From: Clostridiales bacterium
Lineage (GTDB): Bacteria > Bacillota > Clostridia > Oscillospirales > Ruminococcaceae
Reading direction: 5' to 3'
Assembly: GCA_029007575.1 (NCBI GenBank)
Contig: JAQXIB010000126.1
Coordinates: 1-10,789, forward strand
Length of the DNA: 10,789 nt
Made by a program: the position numbers and the translations under genes. Under the pieces are notes generated by a model that was not told the origin of the DNA, ran no database searches, and saw only the letters and a program-made list of their open reading frames with translations. Below, one piece after another: positions 1 through 5,866 of the stretch. How positions within the stretch are numbered: position 1 is the first letter of the stretch; every line of letters starts with the position of its first letter.

Positions 1-2
1 TC

Positions 3-92
3 AAACGCGGAGAAAAAAAGGGATTGTATCCTGCTTTGGAGTTGGCGGATATTTGGTTGGAGCGTGCGCTGAAAGACAGTAACAAAGCATAA
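3..92 (+). CDS. C-terminal end of an unidentified protein (5' truncated by window edge)
   Basis: An open frame enters from the left edge and stops with TAA at 90-92, giving 29 residues ending in ERALKDSNKA. The other two forward frames stop within the same stretch, and a strong hairpin follows the stop directly. Both points favour this frame as a real gene end. The residues are consistent with an amphipathic C-terminal helix (ALELADIWLERALKD). I do not recognise the family. In Bacillus the gene before rsmA is often rnmV (ribonuclease M5), but this tail does not look like RnmV to me, so I assign no function. The gene lies on the same strand as rsmA, 82 bp upstream of it. Confidence 0.55.
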   Translation, partial: KRGEKKGLYPALELADIWLERALKDSNKA

Positions 93-96
93 ACCT

Positions 97-129
97 GCAA
101 AGCCGTGCGAAATAACCGCACGGCTTTGC
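97..129 (+). terminator. Perfect 13-bp inverted repeat, probable transcription terminator
   Basis: GCAAAGCCGTGCG (97-109) is followed by a 7-base loop and its exact reverse complement (117-129). The stem is GC-rich, starts 4 bp after the stop codon at 92 and would be very stable in RNA. The following bases (GTCTATC) are not a proper T run, so intrinsic termination may be partial. It may instead act as a 3'-end stabiliser or a dyad readable on both strands. It separates the upstream gene from rsmA. Confidence 0.6.
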
Positions 130-174
130 GTCTATCAATACCAATTCCAGTAATATACAGAAGGGCGGACACGG

Positions 175-1044
175 ATGGATAATCTTTCCAACATCGGAAC
201 AATCAAAGATATCCTGCAACGGCATGGTTTTTCGTTTTCAAAGTCATTGGGACAGAATTTTTTGATCAACCCCTCGGTATGTCCCCGTATCGCGGAAGAA
301 GGCAACGCCAAAAAAGGCTTTGGAATGATCGAAATCGGTACCGGCATCGGCGTGTTGACCGCCGAGCTTGCCAAACGGGCAGATAAGGTGGTTGCCGTTG
401 AGATCGACACCCGTTTGCAACCGGTGCTTCAGGAAACACTGGCGGAATTTTCCAACATAAAGGTCATTTATGAGGATGTTCTGAAGGTGGATTTGAGGCA
501 ATTAATCGAACGGGAGTTCGCAGGGCTGGAGGTCGCCGTTTGCGCGAATCTGCCTTATTATATCACTTCGCCGATCATTATGACTTTGCTGGAAGCACGA
601 CTTCCGATCAAAAGCATTACGGTTATGGTGCAAAAAGAGGCGGCGGTCCGCATCTGCGCAGAGCCGGGAACCCGTGATGTCGGAGCGGTCAGCTTGGCGG
701 TGCGGTATTTCAGCACGCCGCAGTTGCTTTTCCATGTATCAAGGGGTAGCTTTATGCCGGCACCCAATGTAGATAGCTGTGTGATCCGTCTGGATGTCAA
801 GGAGCAAACACCGGAGAACGTTCGGGACGAAGCGTTTTTCTTCCGTTTGGTACGTGCCAGCTTTTCACAGCGCAGAAAAACGTTGGTGAATCCGGTATCC
901 TCCGGTATGGGAATCAGTAAGGAAATCGTTCGAGAAACGCTGGAAGAACTGGATATCAAGCCGACGGTGCGGGCGGAGGAGCTGACGATGGAGCAGTTTA
1001 TCGCCTTGAGCAATCGACTTTCGGAGAGGGTAGAGCAACACTGA
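175..1044 (+). CDS. rsmA: 16S rRNA (adenine1518-N6/adenine1519-N6)-dimethyltransferase RsmA/KsgA
   Basis: This enzyme uses S-adenosylmethionine to dimethylate two adjacent adenines in the helix-45 loop of 16S rRNA, late in assembly of the 30S subunit in the cytoplasm. The 289 residues fit the family's usual 265-295. The N-terminal SLGQNFL block is at about 24-30. The SAM motif EIGTGIGVLT is at 53-62, with the acidic residues VEID at 75-78. The catalytic NLPYYITSP motif is at 125-133. The RNA-binding FSQRRKTLVN block is at 230-239, followed by the small C-terminal helical domain. The SAM loop reads GTGIG where GPGLG or GPGIG is usual, a mild change. The ATG at 175 is chosen because a purine-rich AAGGGCGG lies 7-14 bases upstream and the N-terminus aligns with the family. 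The next gene starts one base after its stop. Confidence 0.97.
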   Translation: MDNLSNIGTIKDILQRHGFSFSKSLGQNFLINPSVCPRIAEEGNAKKGFGMIEIGTGIGVLTAELAKRADKVVAVEIDTRLQPVLQETLAEFSNIKVIYEDVLKVDLRQLIEREFAGLEVAVCANLPYYITSPIIMTLLEARLPIKSITVMVQKEAAVRICAEPGTRDVGAVSLAVRYFSTPQLLFHVSRGSFMPAPNVDSCVIRLDVKEQTPENVRDEAFFFRLVRASFSQRRKTLVNPVSSGMGISKEIVRETLEELDIKPTVRAEELTMEQFIALSNRLSERVEQH

Positions 1045-1045
1045 A

Positions 1046-2119
1046 ATGTTAGATTTTGTAACCGAAAAACAAACGGTGTGGGAATATTTGAGCCGGACGA
1101 ACAAACCGATCCTGCTGTATGGCATGGGGGATGGCGCCGATAAGATTCTGAGGGTGTTTGCCGAGTACGGAATCACCTGCAGCGGCATCTTTGCCAGTGA
1201 TGAGTTTGTGCGGGGACATTCTTTCCGCGGCTTTCGGGTAATGACCTATGCGCAGGCGTGCGAAGCCTATCCCGATTGCATCGTGGTGCTGGCTTTTGCG
1301 GCGTTTACCGACGAACTGCGGGGAAAAATTTGCCGCATTGCGCAGGAACGGGAATTATATGCTCCCGATGTGCCTGTGGTGGGCACGGAGCTTTTTACAC
1401 GGGAATATCTCCATGAGAAAGAAGCCTCTTTGCAGGAAGTGTATCACCTGCTTGCGGATGAGCAGTCTAAGCGGGTGTTTGCGAATGTGGTCAATTTTAA
1501 ATTAAGCGGAAAAATCAACTATTTGGAGGAAATCACCACGCCGGTCAGCGAAGTGTACCGTGATATTTTGACGCCGGAGCCTTCTGAGGTTTATCTGGAT
1601 TTAGGCGCGTATAACGGGGATACGGTGCGGGAATTTTTGTCTTACGCGCCTGATTGCGAAAGAATTGTTGCGGCAGAGCCGGACATTAAAAATTACCGAA
1701 AACTGCAAAAGTTTATAGAAGACAATCATTTGAAACAGGTGGAAACACGCAATATCGGTGTTTGGGATTCCGCCGGAACGATTCCTTTTGAACGCCGAGC
1801 CGGACGAAATTCTGCGATTTCGTCAACCGCAAAGACGGAGGTCGCGGTTGACAGCATTGACGGTATGTTGGCAGGCGGCCGCGTCACCACCATCAAAATG
1901 GATGTGGAAGGCGCGGAACGGCAGGCCATTTCCGGCGGCAGAAAGACGTTGCGGCAATATGCGCCGAAGTTAAACATTGCCGCGTATCATCGAACCAGTG
2001 ACTTTTTCGAATTGCCGCTGTTGATCAAAGACTTCAATCCGGATTATCAAATCTATCTGCGGCATCATCCGTATATCCCTGCGTGGGAAACCAATCTGTA
2101 TGCAAAAGTGTGCCGTTAG
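1046..2119 (+). CDS. FkbM family SAM-dependent methyltransferase with N-terminal Rossmann-like domain
   Basis: The C-terminal half (about residues 165-357) carries FkbM-family landmarks. The SAM-binding YLDLGAYNGDTVREF is at 183-197, the acidic strand end AAEPD at 209-213, and the strongly conserved IKMDVEGAE at 283-291. FkbM-type enzymes are O-methyltransferases, usually acting on sugars, polyketides or other hydroxylated metabolites; the substrate here cannot be read from sequence. Residues 20-115 look like a second nucleotide-binding Rossmann unit (PILLYGMGDGADKIL, then alternating strands ending IVVLAFAAF), similar to the cofactor-binding modules found in glycan-modification enzymes. No signal peptide or membrane segment is visible, so it is probably cytoplasmic. 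The ATG at 1046 is one base after the rsmA stop, with GGAGAGGG at 1023-1030 inside rsmA, which implies cotranscription and likely translational coupling. A role with RsmA is not implied. Confidence 0.85.
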   Translation: MLDFVTEKQTVWEYLSRTNKPILLYGMGDGADKILRVFAEYGITCSGIFASDEFVRGHSFRGFRVMTYAQACEAYPDCIVVLAFAAFTDELRGKICRIAQERELYAPDVPVVGTELFTREYLHEKEASLQEVYHLLADEQSKRVFANVVNFKLSGKINYLEEITTPVSEVYRDILTPEPSEVYLDLGAYNGDTVREFLSYAPDCERIVAAEPDIKNYRKLQKFIEDNHLKQVETRNIGVWDSAGTIPFERRAGRNSAISSTAKTEVAVDSIDGMLAGGRVTTIKMDVEGAERQAISGGRKTLRQYAPKLNIAAYHRTSDFFELPLLIKDFNPDYQIYLRHHPYIPAWETNLYAKVCR

Positions 2120-3015
2120 ATCAAAACGGCGAGCAGCATCATTTCCAGCAGGCGGGCATAGATCGGTTCTAAGTCCTCGATTGGCAGCGGGTTTTCGCCA
2201 TAGCCGATTTCGATGGTGAATCCGGGTCTGCCGGTTTTGTCGATAAACCAGTCTTTGAAGCCCCCGTGAGAAGCAAGCCCGCCATTATGTACCAGCCGGT
2301 AACCGCAGGCGCTTGCCAACAGTTCGGCAATCAGGCGGGAGGAGGACGGCGTGCGTGTTCCGTATTCGTAAAATATTTCTTCCCCTTGCGAGTGAAAGGC
2401 AAACACCTTTTTGACATCAAAGGTTTTGCAGAGATTGATCATGGCACGGGTTTCAAATTCGCTGTGTGCCATTTTCCCGCCGTATTGGGTAGGCGCGGGG
2501 GCATTGATGCCCTGCGATTTTTCCATGGCACGCAGAAGATCAAATCCGGCGTCATAGTTATGGTTGAGGTCGATGCCGCGAGCGTTTGCCTGCCACTTTT
2601 TATGGTTTACTGCCATAATGTTTTCCACATAATGCTGCATATGCTTGGCGGATTTCGGCCCGTGGAGCGCAATTTCTACGCCGTCCGGGTTGACCATCGG
2701 CACGCAGATCAAGCCCTTTTCCTCCATGGTTTTGCAGATGTCGATATCTAACAAGTTGCCTTGGGTGGTATAAGCATGGGCAAATTCTCCGAAGAAGCGG
2801 AGCAACAGGGAACAGGTCAGCCATTCCTGCGCGTGGAAAGCGCCGGCAAACAGGGTCGCGTCCTTGATGTTCCCTAAAGCCAGCGCGTAAATTTTTCGTC
2901 CCAGAAAGCTTTTCCCGATGGGAAACAGCTTTACCTGAGGATTTTGTGATTTGATGATACCGCACTGTTTGACGGTGCGCTCATAAGATGGCGGCTTAGT
3001 AAAAAAATCATCCAT
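2116..3015 (-). CDS. M14 family zinc carboxypeptidase (gamma-D-glutamyl-diamino acid peptidase-like)
   Basis: The 299-residue protein has the M14 metallopeptidase signature. The zinc ligands are H61 and E64 in FHAQEW and H208 in FAFHSQGE. The general base is probably E269 in FTIEIGYG. The substrate block VNPDGVE is at 108-114 and the ARGIDLNHNYD motif at 145-155. Most family members have DLNRN in that last motif; here the Arg is His152, which may alter recognition of the substrate carboxylate. The type resembles bacterial gamma-D-glutamyl-meso-diaminopimelate peptidases (YqgT, MpaA and endopeptidase I relatives), which trim murein peptides. There is no signal peptide, pointing to cytoplasmic recycling of muropeptides. 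The start is set by AGGAGA (complement of 3023-3028), 7 bases before the ATG. Its stop codon overlaps that of the convergent methyltransferase gene by 4 bp. The specific substrate is inferred. Confidence 0.88.
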   Translation of the reverse strand: MDDFFTKPPSYERTVKQCGIIKSQNPQVKLFPIGKSFLGRKIYALALGNIKDATLFAGAFHAQEWLTCSLLLRFFGEFAHAYTTQGNLLDIDICKTMEEKGLICVPMVNPDGVEIALHGPKSAKHMQHYVENIMAVNHKKWQANARGIDLNHNYDAGFDLLRAMEKSQGINAPAPTQYGGKMAHSEFETRAMINLCKTFDVKKVFAFHSQGEEIFYEYGTRTPSSSRLIAELLASACGYRLVHNGGLASHGGFKDWFIDKTGRPGFTIEIGYGENPLPIEDLEPIYARLLEMMLLAVLI

Positions 3016-3032
3016 CCGGATATCTCCTTTTG

Positions 3033-3063
3033 TTGAATTCTGGACTTACAATATATTTATATT
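3033..3063 (+). promoter_or_regulatory. Weak candidate promoter for the NUDIX gene
   Basis: The 114 bp between the divergent peptidase and NUDIX genes are AT-rich. On the plus strand TTGAAT (3033-3038) and TATATT (3058-3063) resemble -35 and -10 boxes, but their 19-base spacing is longer than ideal. No better plus-strand pair was found. On the minus strand I found no convincing box pair for the peptidase gene: TTGACT, the complement of 3089-3094, lacks a good -10 partner. At least one promoter must lie here because the two genes diverge. Confidence 0.25.
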
Positions 3064-3129
3064 GAGCAGTATTTAAAAATAGTCAGGGAGTCAAGCAGAT
3101 TTTTCAGAAAAAGAAAGGTTATGATCACC

Positions 3130-3669
3130 ATGAAGTTAACGGAAAAAACCATGACACAGAAAATGTTGGTGCAGGGCAGAATCATTAATTTGCGGCAGGA
3201 TACCGTGACGCTGGAAAACGGAAAGACGGCGCTGCGGGATGTCGTGGAGCATCCCGGTGGGGTATGCGTACTGCCGCTGACCGAGGACAATGAGGTGATT
3301 CTGGTAAAACAGTTTCGTTATCCATACGGGGAAGTCCTGTTCGAGATTCCGGCAGGAAAGCTGGATAAGGGCGGGGAAGATCCGCTGCATTGCGGGATGC
3401 GGGAACTGGAAGAGGAAGCGGGCGTCATCGCCGGCGATTATCTGAGCTTGGGACAGATGTATCCTTCTCCCGGATACTGCAACGAAATTATTCATATGTT
3501 TTTAGCGCGTCAGCTTCAGCCGAGTCAACAGCATTTGGACGAGGATGAATTTCTGGAGGTTTACAAAATGCCCTTTCCCCAGGTATTGAAAATGGTGACC
3601 GACGGAGACATCAAGGATGCAAAAACGCAGATTGCCGTTTTAAAGACAGCGGTTTTGCTTGGAATTTGA
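3130..3669 (+). CDS. NUDIX hydrolase, ADP-ribose pyrophosphatase-like
   Basis: The protein resembles Bacillus NudF and related ADP-ribose pyrophosphatases, which hydrolyse ADP-ribose to AMP and ribose 5-phosphate with Mg2+. It carries the family blocks HPGGVCVLPL, ILVKQFRYPYGE and FEIPAGK. The NUDIX helix follows, ending RELEEEAGV with the metal-binding glutamates. The family SPGY-type segment appears as YPSPGYCNEIIHMF, and a late LDEDEFLEV block is present. The NUDIX box has one extra Gly: six residues instead of five lie between its first Gly and the first Glu. An in-frame ATG at 3121 would extend the protein by three residues. I prefer the ATG at 3130 because GAAAGG at 3113-3118 is only 2 bases from 3121, and MKLTEKT aligns with the NudF N-terminus. 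The product is 179 residues, a normal length. The exact nucleotide substrate is inferred from family resemblance. Confidence 0.88.
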   Translation: MKLTEKTMTQKMLVQGRIINLRQDTVTLENGKTALRDVVEHPGGVCVLPLTEDNEVILVKQFRYPYGEVLFEIPAGKLDKGGEDPLHCGMRELEEEAGVIAGDYLSLGQMYPSPGYCNEIIHMFLARQLQPSQQHLDEDEFLEVYKMPFPQVLKMVTDGDIKDAKTQIAVLKTAVLLGI

Positions 3670-3720
3670 TCATAGTATCCAAAAATGCAAAGACAGATTT
3701 GTGCAGATACGATCCGGCAG

Positions 3721-3749
3721 AAAAATTCATGTAAATTTTTTGTTTTTTT
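3721..3749 (+). terminator. Possible weak AT-only terminator downstream of the NUDIX gene
   Basis: AAAAATT (3721-3727) can pair with AATTTTT (3734-3740) around a 6-base loop, and a T-rich stretch (TGTTTTTTT) follows to 3749. The stem has only A-T pairs, so it would be weak. It lies about 50 bp after the NUDIX stop and just upstream of the pyr promoter, the right place to separate the two units. Confidence 0.35.
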
Positions 3750-3761
3750 CGCTGTTCACTA

Positions 3762-3790
3762 TTTACAGATGACGCTTTCTGTTGTATAAT
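3762..3790 (+). promoter_or_regulatory. Sigma-A type promoter of the pyr operon
   Basis: TTTACA (3762-3767) matches the -35 consensus at five of six positions. TATAAT (3785-3790) is a perfect -10 box, and the spacing is exactly 17 bases. Transcription would start near 3797-3799, immediately before the leader hairpins. It is the best promoter in the window, and no other gene start lies between it and pyrR. Confidence 0.85.
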
Positions 3791-3824
3791 AAATAAAACG
3801 CTCGGAAAACGAGCAGACACCTTT

Positions 3825-3976
3825 AAGTTGGTCCCGTGAGGCTAACAAGGCAGTCAACTTTATTGAACGAGCGGTATCTTTGAGTATATTTGAGAATTAC
3901 TGCGTGATATGGATTAAAGTCGGCTTGGCTTGTGAACGTCACAGAGGGTGATGGTTGCGTGCGAAGCCGTTTTTTT
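3825..3976 (+). promoter_or_regulatory. PyrR-responsive transcription attenuator (pyr leader)
   Basis: The leader shows three elements that together form a PyrR switch. First, a PyrR-binding hairpin: AAGTTG (3825-3830) pairs with CAACTT (3855-3860), enclosing GTCCCGTGAGGCT. With the preceding G this matches the known PyrR consensus ARUCCNGNGAGGYU at 13 of 14 positions. Second, an antiterminator: 3845-3862 can pair with 3915-3933 (ACAAG/CTTGT, AGTC/GGCT, ACTTTA/TAAAGT, with small mismatches). This consumes both the 3' arm of the PyrR hairpin and the 5' arm of the terminator. Third, the terminator at 3921-3976. In the known Bacillus mechanism, PyrR with UMP or UTP stabilises the first hairpin, blocks the antiterminator and stops transcription; low uridine nucleotides allow readthrough. 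The pairings are visible here; the regulation is inferred from the family. Confidence 0.9.
3921..3976 (+). terminator. Regulated intrinsic terminator of the pyr leader
   Basis: CGGCTT (3921-3926) pairs with AAGCCG (3964-3969). Inside, AACGTCAC (3935-3942) pairs with GTGATGGTT (3948-3956), with one bulge and a G-U pair. Seven T residues follow at 3970-3976, the hallmark of an intrinsic terminator. It lies 43 bp before pyrR and its 5' arm is shared with the antiterminator. Confidence 0.88.
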
Positions 3977-4019
3977 ATGCAGCCATATCGGAGATACCTG
4001 AGAAAAGGAAGGGTGCGGC

Positions 4020-4544
4020 ATGGAAGTAAAAACCGAATTGTTGGATGAAAAAGGGCTGTGCCGATGCATTGCCCGTATTGCATATGAGATCATTGAGAAG
4101 AATAAAGGCGTAGACAATTTGTGCATTGTCGGAATATTGTCACGGGGCGCAGAGATTGCCTCCCGCATTGCCGCTAAAATCGCGGATGTGGAGGGAAAGT
4201 CGGTTGACGTGGGACTGTTGGATATCACGCTGTTTCGGGATGACCGGACAACGGCGCCGGATTATGCCGACCGATCGGAATTACCCTTTGATATTGCGGG
4301 GAAAAAGGTCATTTTAGTGGATGACGTTATCTTTACCGGCAGAAGTGTCAGGGCGGCAATTGACGCCATCATGGATAGAGGCAGACCGCAGAATATTCAG
4401 TTGGCGGTATTGATAGACCGCGGACATCGGGAATTGCCGCTGAGACCAGATTATGTCGGTAAAAATGTACCGACGGCGGCAAACGAGCAAGTACGTGTTA
4501 TGGTAAAAGAGCGTGACGGCGTCGATAAGGTGGTTATTTGCTAG
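4020..4544 (+). CDS. pyrR: Bifunctional pyr operon attenuator / uracil phosphoribosyltransferase PyrR
   Basis: PyrR binds the pyr leader RNA in response to UMP or UTP. It often also has uracil phosphoribosyltransferase activity, making UMP from uracil and PRPP. The 174 residues are slightly shorter than Bacillus PyrR (about 180) and align along the whole length. The N-terminal LLDEKGL block is followed by RIAYEIIEKNKG (19-30) and VGILSRGAEIASRI (37-50). Then come DITLFRDD (68-75) and the PRPP-binding motif VILVDDVIFTGRSV (97-110). LAVLIDRGHRELP (128-140) and DYVGKNVPTA (144-153) complete the conserved set. The ATG at 4020 has AAGGAAGG at 4005-4012 upstream. It is the first gene after the attenuator, so it is autoregulated. 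It lies 30 bp from pyrC in the same operon. Confidence 0.97.
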   Translation: MEVKTELLDEKGLCRCIARIAYEIIEKNKGVDNLCIVGILSRGAEIASRIAAKIADVEGKSVDVGLLDITLFRDDRTTAPDYADRSELPFDIAGKKVILVDDVIFTGRSVRAAIDAIMDRGRPQNIQLAVLIDRGHRELPLRPDYVGKNVPTAANEQVRVMVKERDGVDKVVIC

Positions 4545-4574
4545 GTTACACCGCGCGGAAAGGAAAATGACCTG

Positions 4575-5855
4575 ATGAGTAGCATACTGATAAAAAACGT
4601 CAGAATTGTGGACGAAAACAGGGATCAGGTGGGAGATATCCTGATTCGAAACGGCATGATTGAAAAAATCGCAGAACACATTCCGGAATCTGCCGACACA
4701 GTGATCGAAGCCGTCGGCATGACGGTGCTTCCGGGACTGATTGATATGCACGTGCATCTGCGCGATCCGGGATATACCTATAAAGAAGATGTCTTAAGCG
4801 GCTGTGAGGCCGCTGCCGCGGGAGGCGTGACCGGGGTGGCTTGTATGCCGAACACTTCTCCGGTCAATGATAATCCCGAAGTGACTGAGTATATTTTGCT
4901 GCGAGCAAGGCACGCCAAAGCGCGGGTGTATCCGATTGCGGCGATCACCAAGCGGATGTTCGGAGACGAGCTGACCGATTTTCATCCACTCAAACGAGCC
5001 GGCGCTGTCGGAGTGAGCGATGACGGTAAGCCGGTCGAGAATGCCGACAGAATGGCGCAGGCGCTTCAAAACGGCGCACTTGCCGGTTTGCTTCCGATTT
5101 CTCATTGTGAGGATTTGGCGATTATCAACGGGGGCATTATCAACAAGGGCGCCGTGTCGGAACAGCTCGGCGTGAAAGGAATGGACAGGCTGTCCGAAGA
5201 CAGCATCACCGAGCGGGAAATCGCACTGGCAAAGAAAACCGGATGTCCGGTCCATATTGCCCATGTCAGCACCAAAGGAGCCATTGATGCCATACGGCGC
5301 GCCAAAGCGGAGGGCGTTCCGGTCACTTGTGAGACCTGCCCGCACTATTTTATGCTGACTGAACAGGAATTGCTGAAACGGGATGCGGATTACCGAATGA
5401 ATCCGCCGCTGCGGGAGGAAAGCGATCGCGCCGCGATCGAGGCCGCGGTGCTTGACGGCACAATAGATTGTATCGTCACCGACCATGCGCCACATAGCGC
5501 GTCAGAAAAGCGCGATTTTGAAAAAGCGCCCAACGGTGTGGTTGGGCTGGAAACCTCTTTGGCGGCGACCTTGACCGCGTTGGTGCATACCGGTAAGATG
5601 GATTTAAAACAGCTTTGCAAACTCATGTCGGGAAATCCCGCAAGATTGCTGAAGGTGCCGGGCGGCAAAATCGCTGAAGGCGAAGTGGCTGATCTGGCGA
5701 TCGTGGATTTGAACGAGGAATGGACGGTCGAGCCGGAAAAACTGCATTCCAAATCCAAAAACACCGTGTTCAAAGGAAAAACACTGATTGGAAAAGTAAA
5801 GATGACACTGCTTGGCGGCGAGGTTGTCTTTGAAGATATACAAAGTAACATTTAG
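4575..5855 (+). CDS. pyrC: Dihydroorotase (class I, PyrC)
   Basis: A zinc amidohydrolase that cyclises N-carbamoyl-L-aspartate to L-dihydroorotate, the third step of UMP synthesis, in the cytoplasm. The 426 residues match class I bacterial dihydroorotases. Metal-binding and substrate residues are in place: H59, H61 and R63 in DMHVHLRDPG; D149/D150 in VSDDGKPVEN; H177 in ISHCED; H230 in HIAHVSTKG; and the catalytic Asp D303 in VTDHAPHS. MPNTSPV (91-97) and the NPPLR block (276-280) are also typical. The C-terminus closes the composite beta-sandwich (GKIAEGEVADLAIVDL). The ATG at 4575 has AAGGAAA about 8 bases upstream; an ATG at 4567 stops after two codons and is not used. The usual neighbour pyrB, whose product makes its substrate, is absent upstream. 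Only 11 bp separate it from pyrF. Confidence 0.97.
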   Translation: MSSILIKNVRIVDENRDQVGDILIRNGMIEKIAEHIPESADTVIEAVGMTVLPGLIDMHVHLRDPGYTYKEDVLSGCEAAAAGGVTGVACMPNTSPVNDNPEVTEYILLRARHAKARVYPIAAITKRMFGDELTDFHPLKRAGAVGVSDDGKPVENADRMAQALQNGALAGLLPISHCEDLAIINGGIINKGAVSEQLGVKGMDRLSEDSITEREIALAKKTGCPVHIAHVSTKGAIDAIRRAKAEGVPVTCETCPHYFMLTEQELLKRDADYRMNPPLREESDRAAIEAAVLDGTIDCIVTDHAPHSASEKRDFEKAPNGVVGLETSLAATLTALVHTGKMDLKQLCKLMSGNPARLLKVPGGKIAEGEVADLAIVDLNEEWTVEPEKLHSKSKNTVFKGKTLIGKVKMTLLGGEVVFEDIQSNI

Positions 5856-5866
5856 GAGGATACACT

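Noticed and set aside
1..225. A 74-codon minus-strand open frame over the left edge and the rsmA start
   Set aside because: It runs through the hairpin and into rsmA antisense, has a cysteine-rich low-information sequence and no support as a gene.
2266..2751. A 161-codon plus-strand open frame antisense to the M14 peptidase
   Set aside because: The opposite strand carries all M14 catalytic motifs. The plus-strand frame has no plausible Shine-Dalgarno site or recognisable domain.
3121..3129. Upstream ATG for the NUDIX gene
   Set aside because: The only ribosome-binding-like sequence is 2 bases away, too close. The NudF-like N-terminal alignment begins at the ATG at 3130.
3687..3706. Imperfect hairpin TGCAAA / TTTGTGCA after the NUDIX stop as a terminator
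   Set aside because: The stem has a bulge, is short, and no T run follows directly. The AT stem at 3721-3749 is a better though still weak candidate.
4794..5495. A 233-codon open frame on the minus strand inside pyrC
   Set aside because: It lies entirely antisense to a well-conserved dihydroorotase and its translation shows no recognisable motif. It is a shadow of the codon bias of pyrC.
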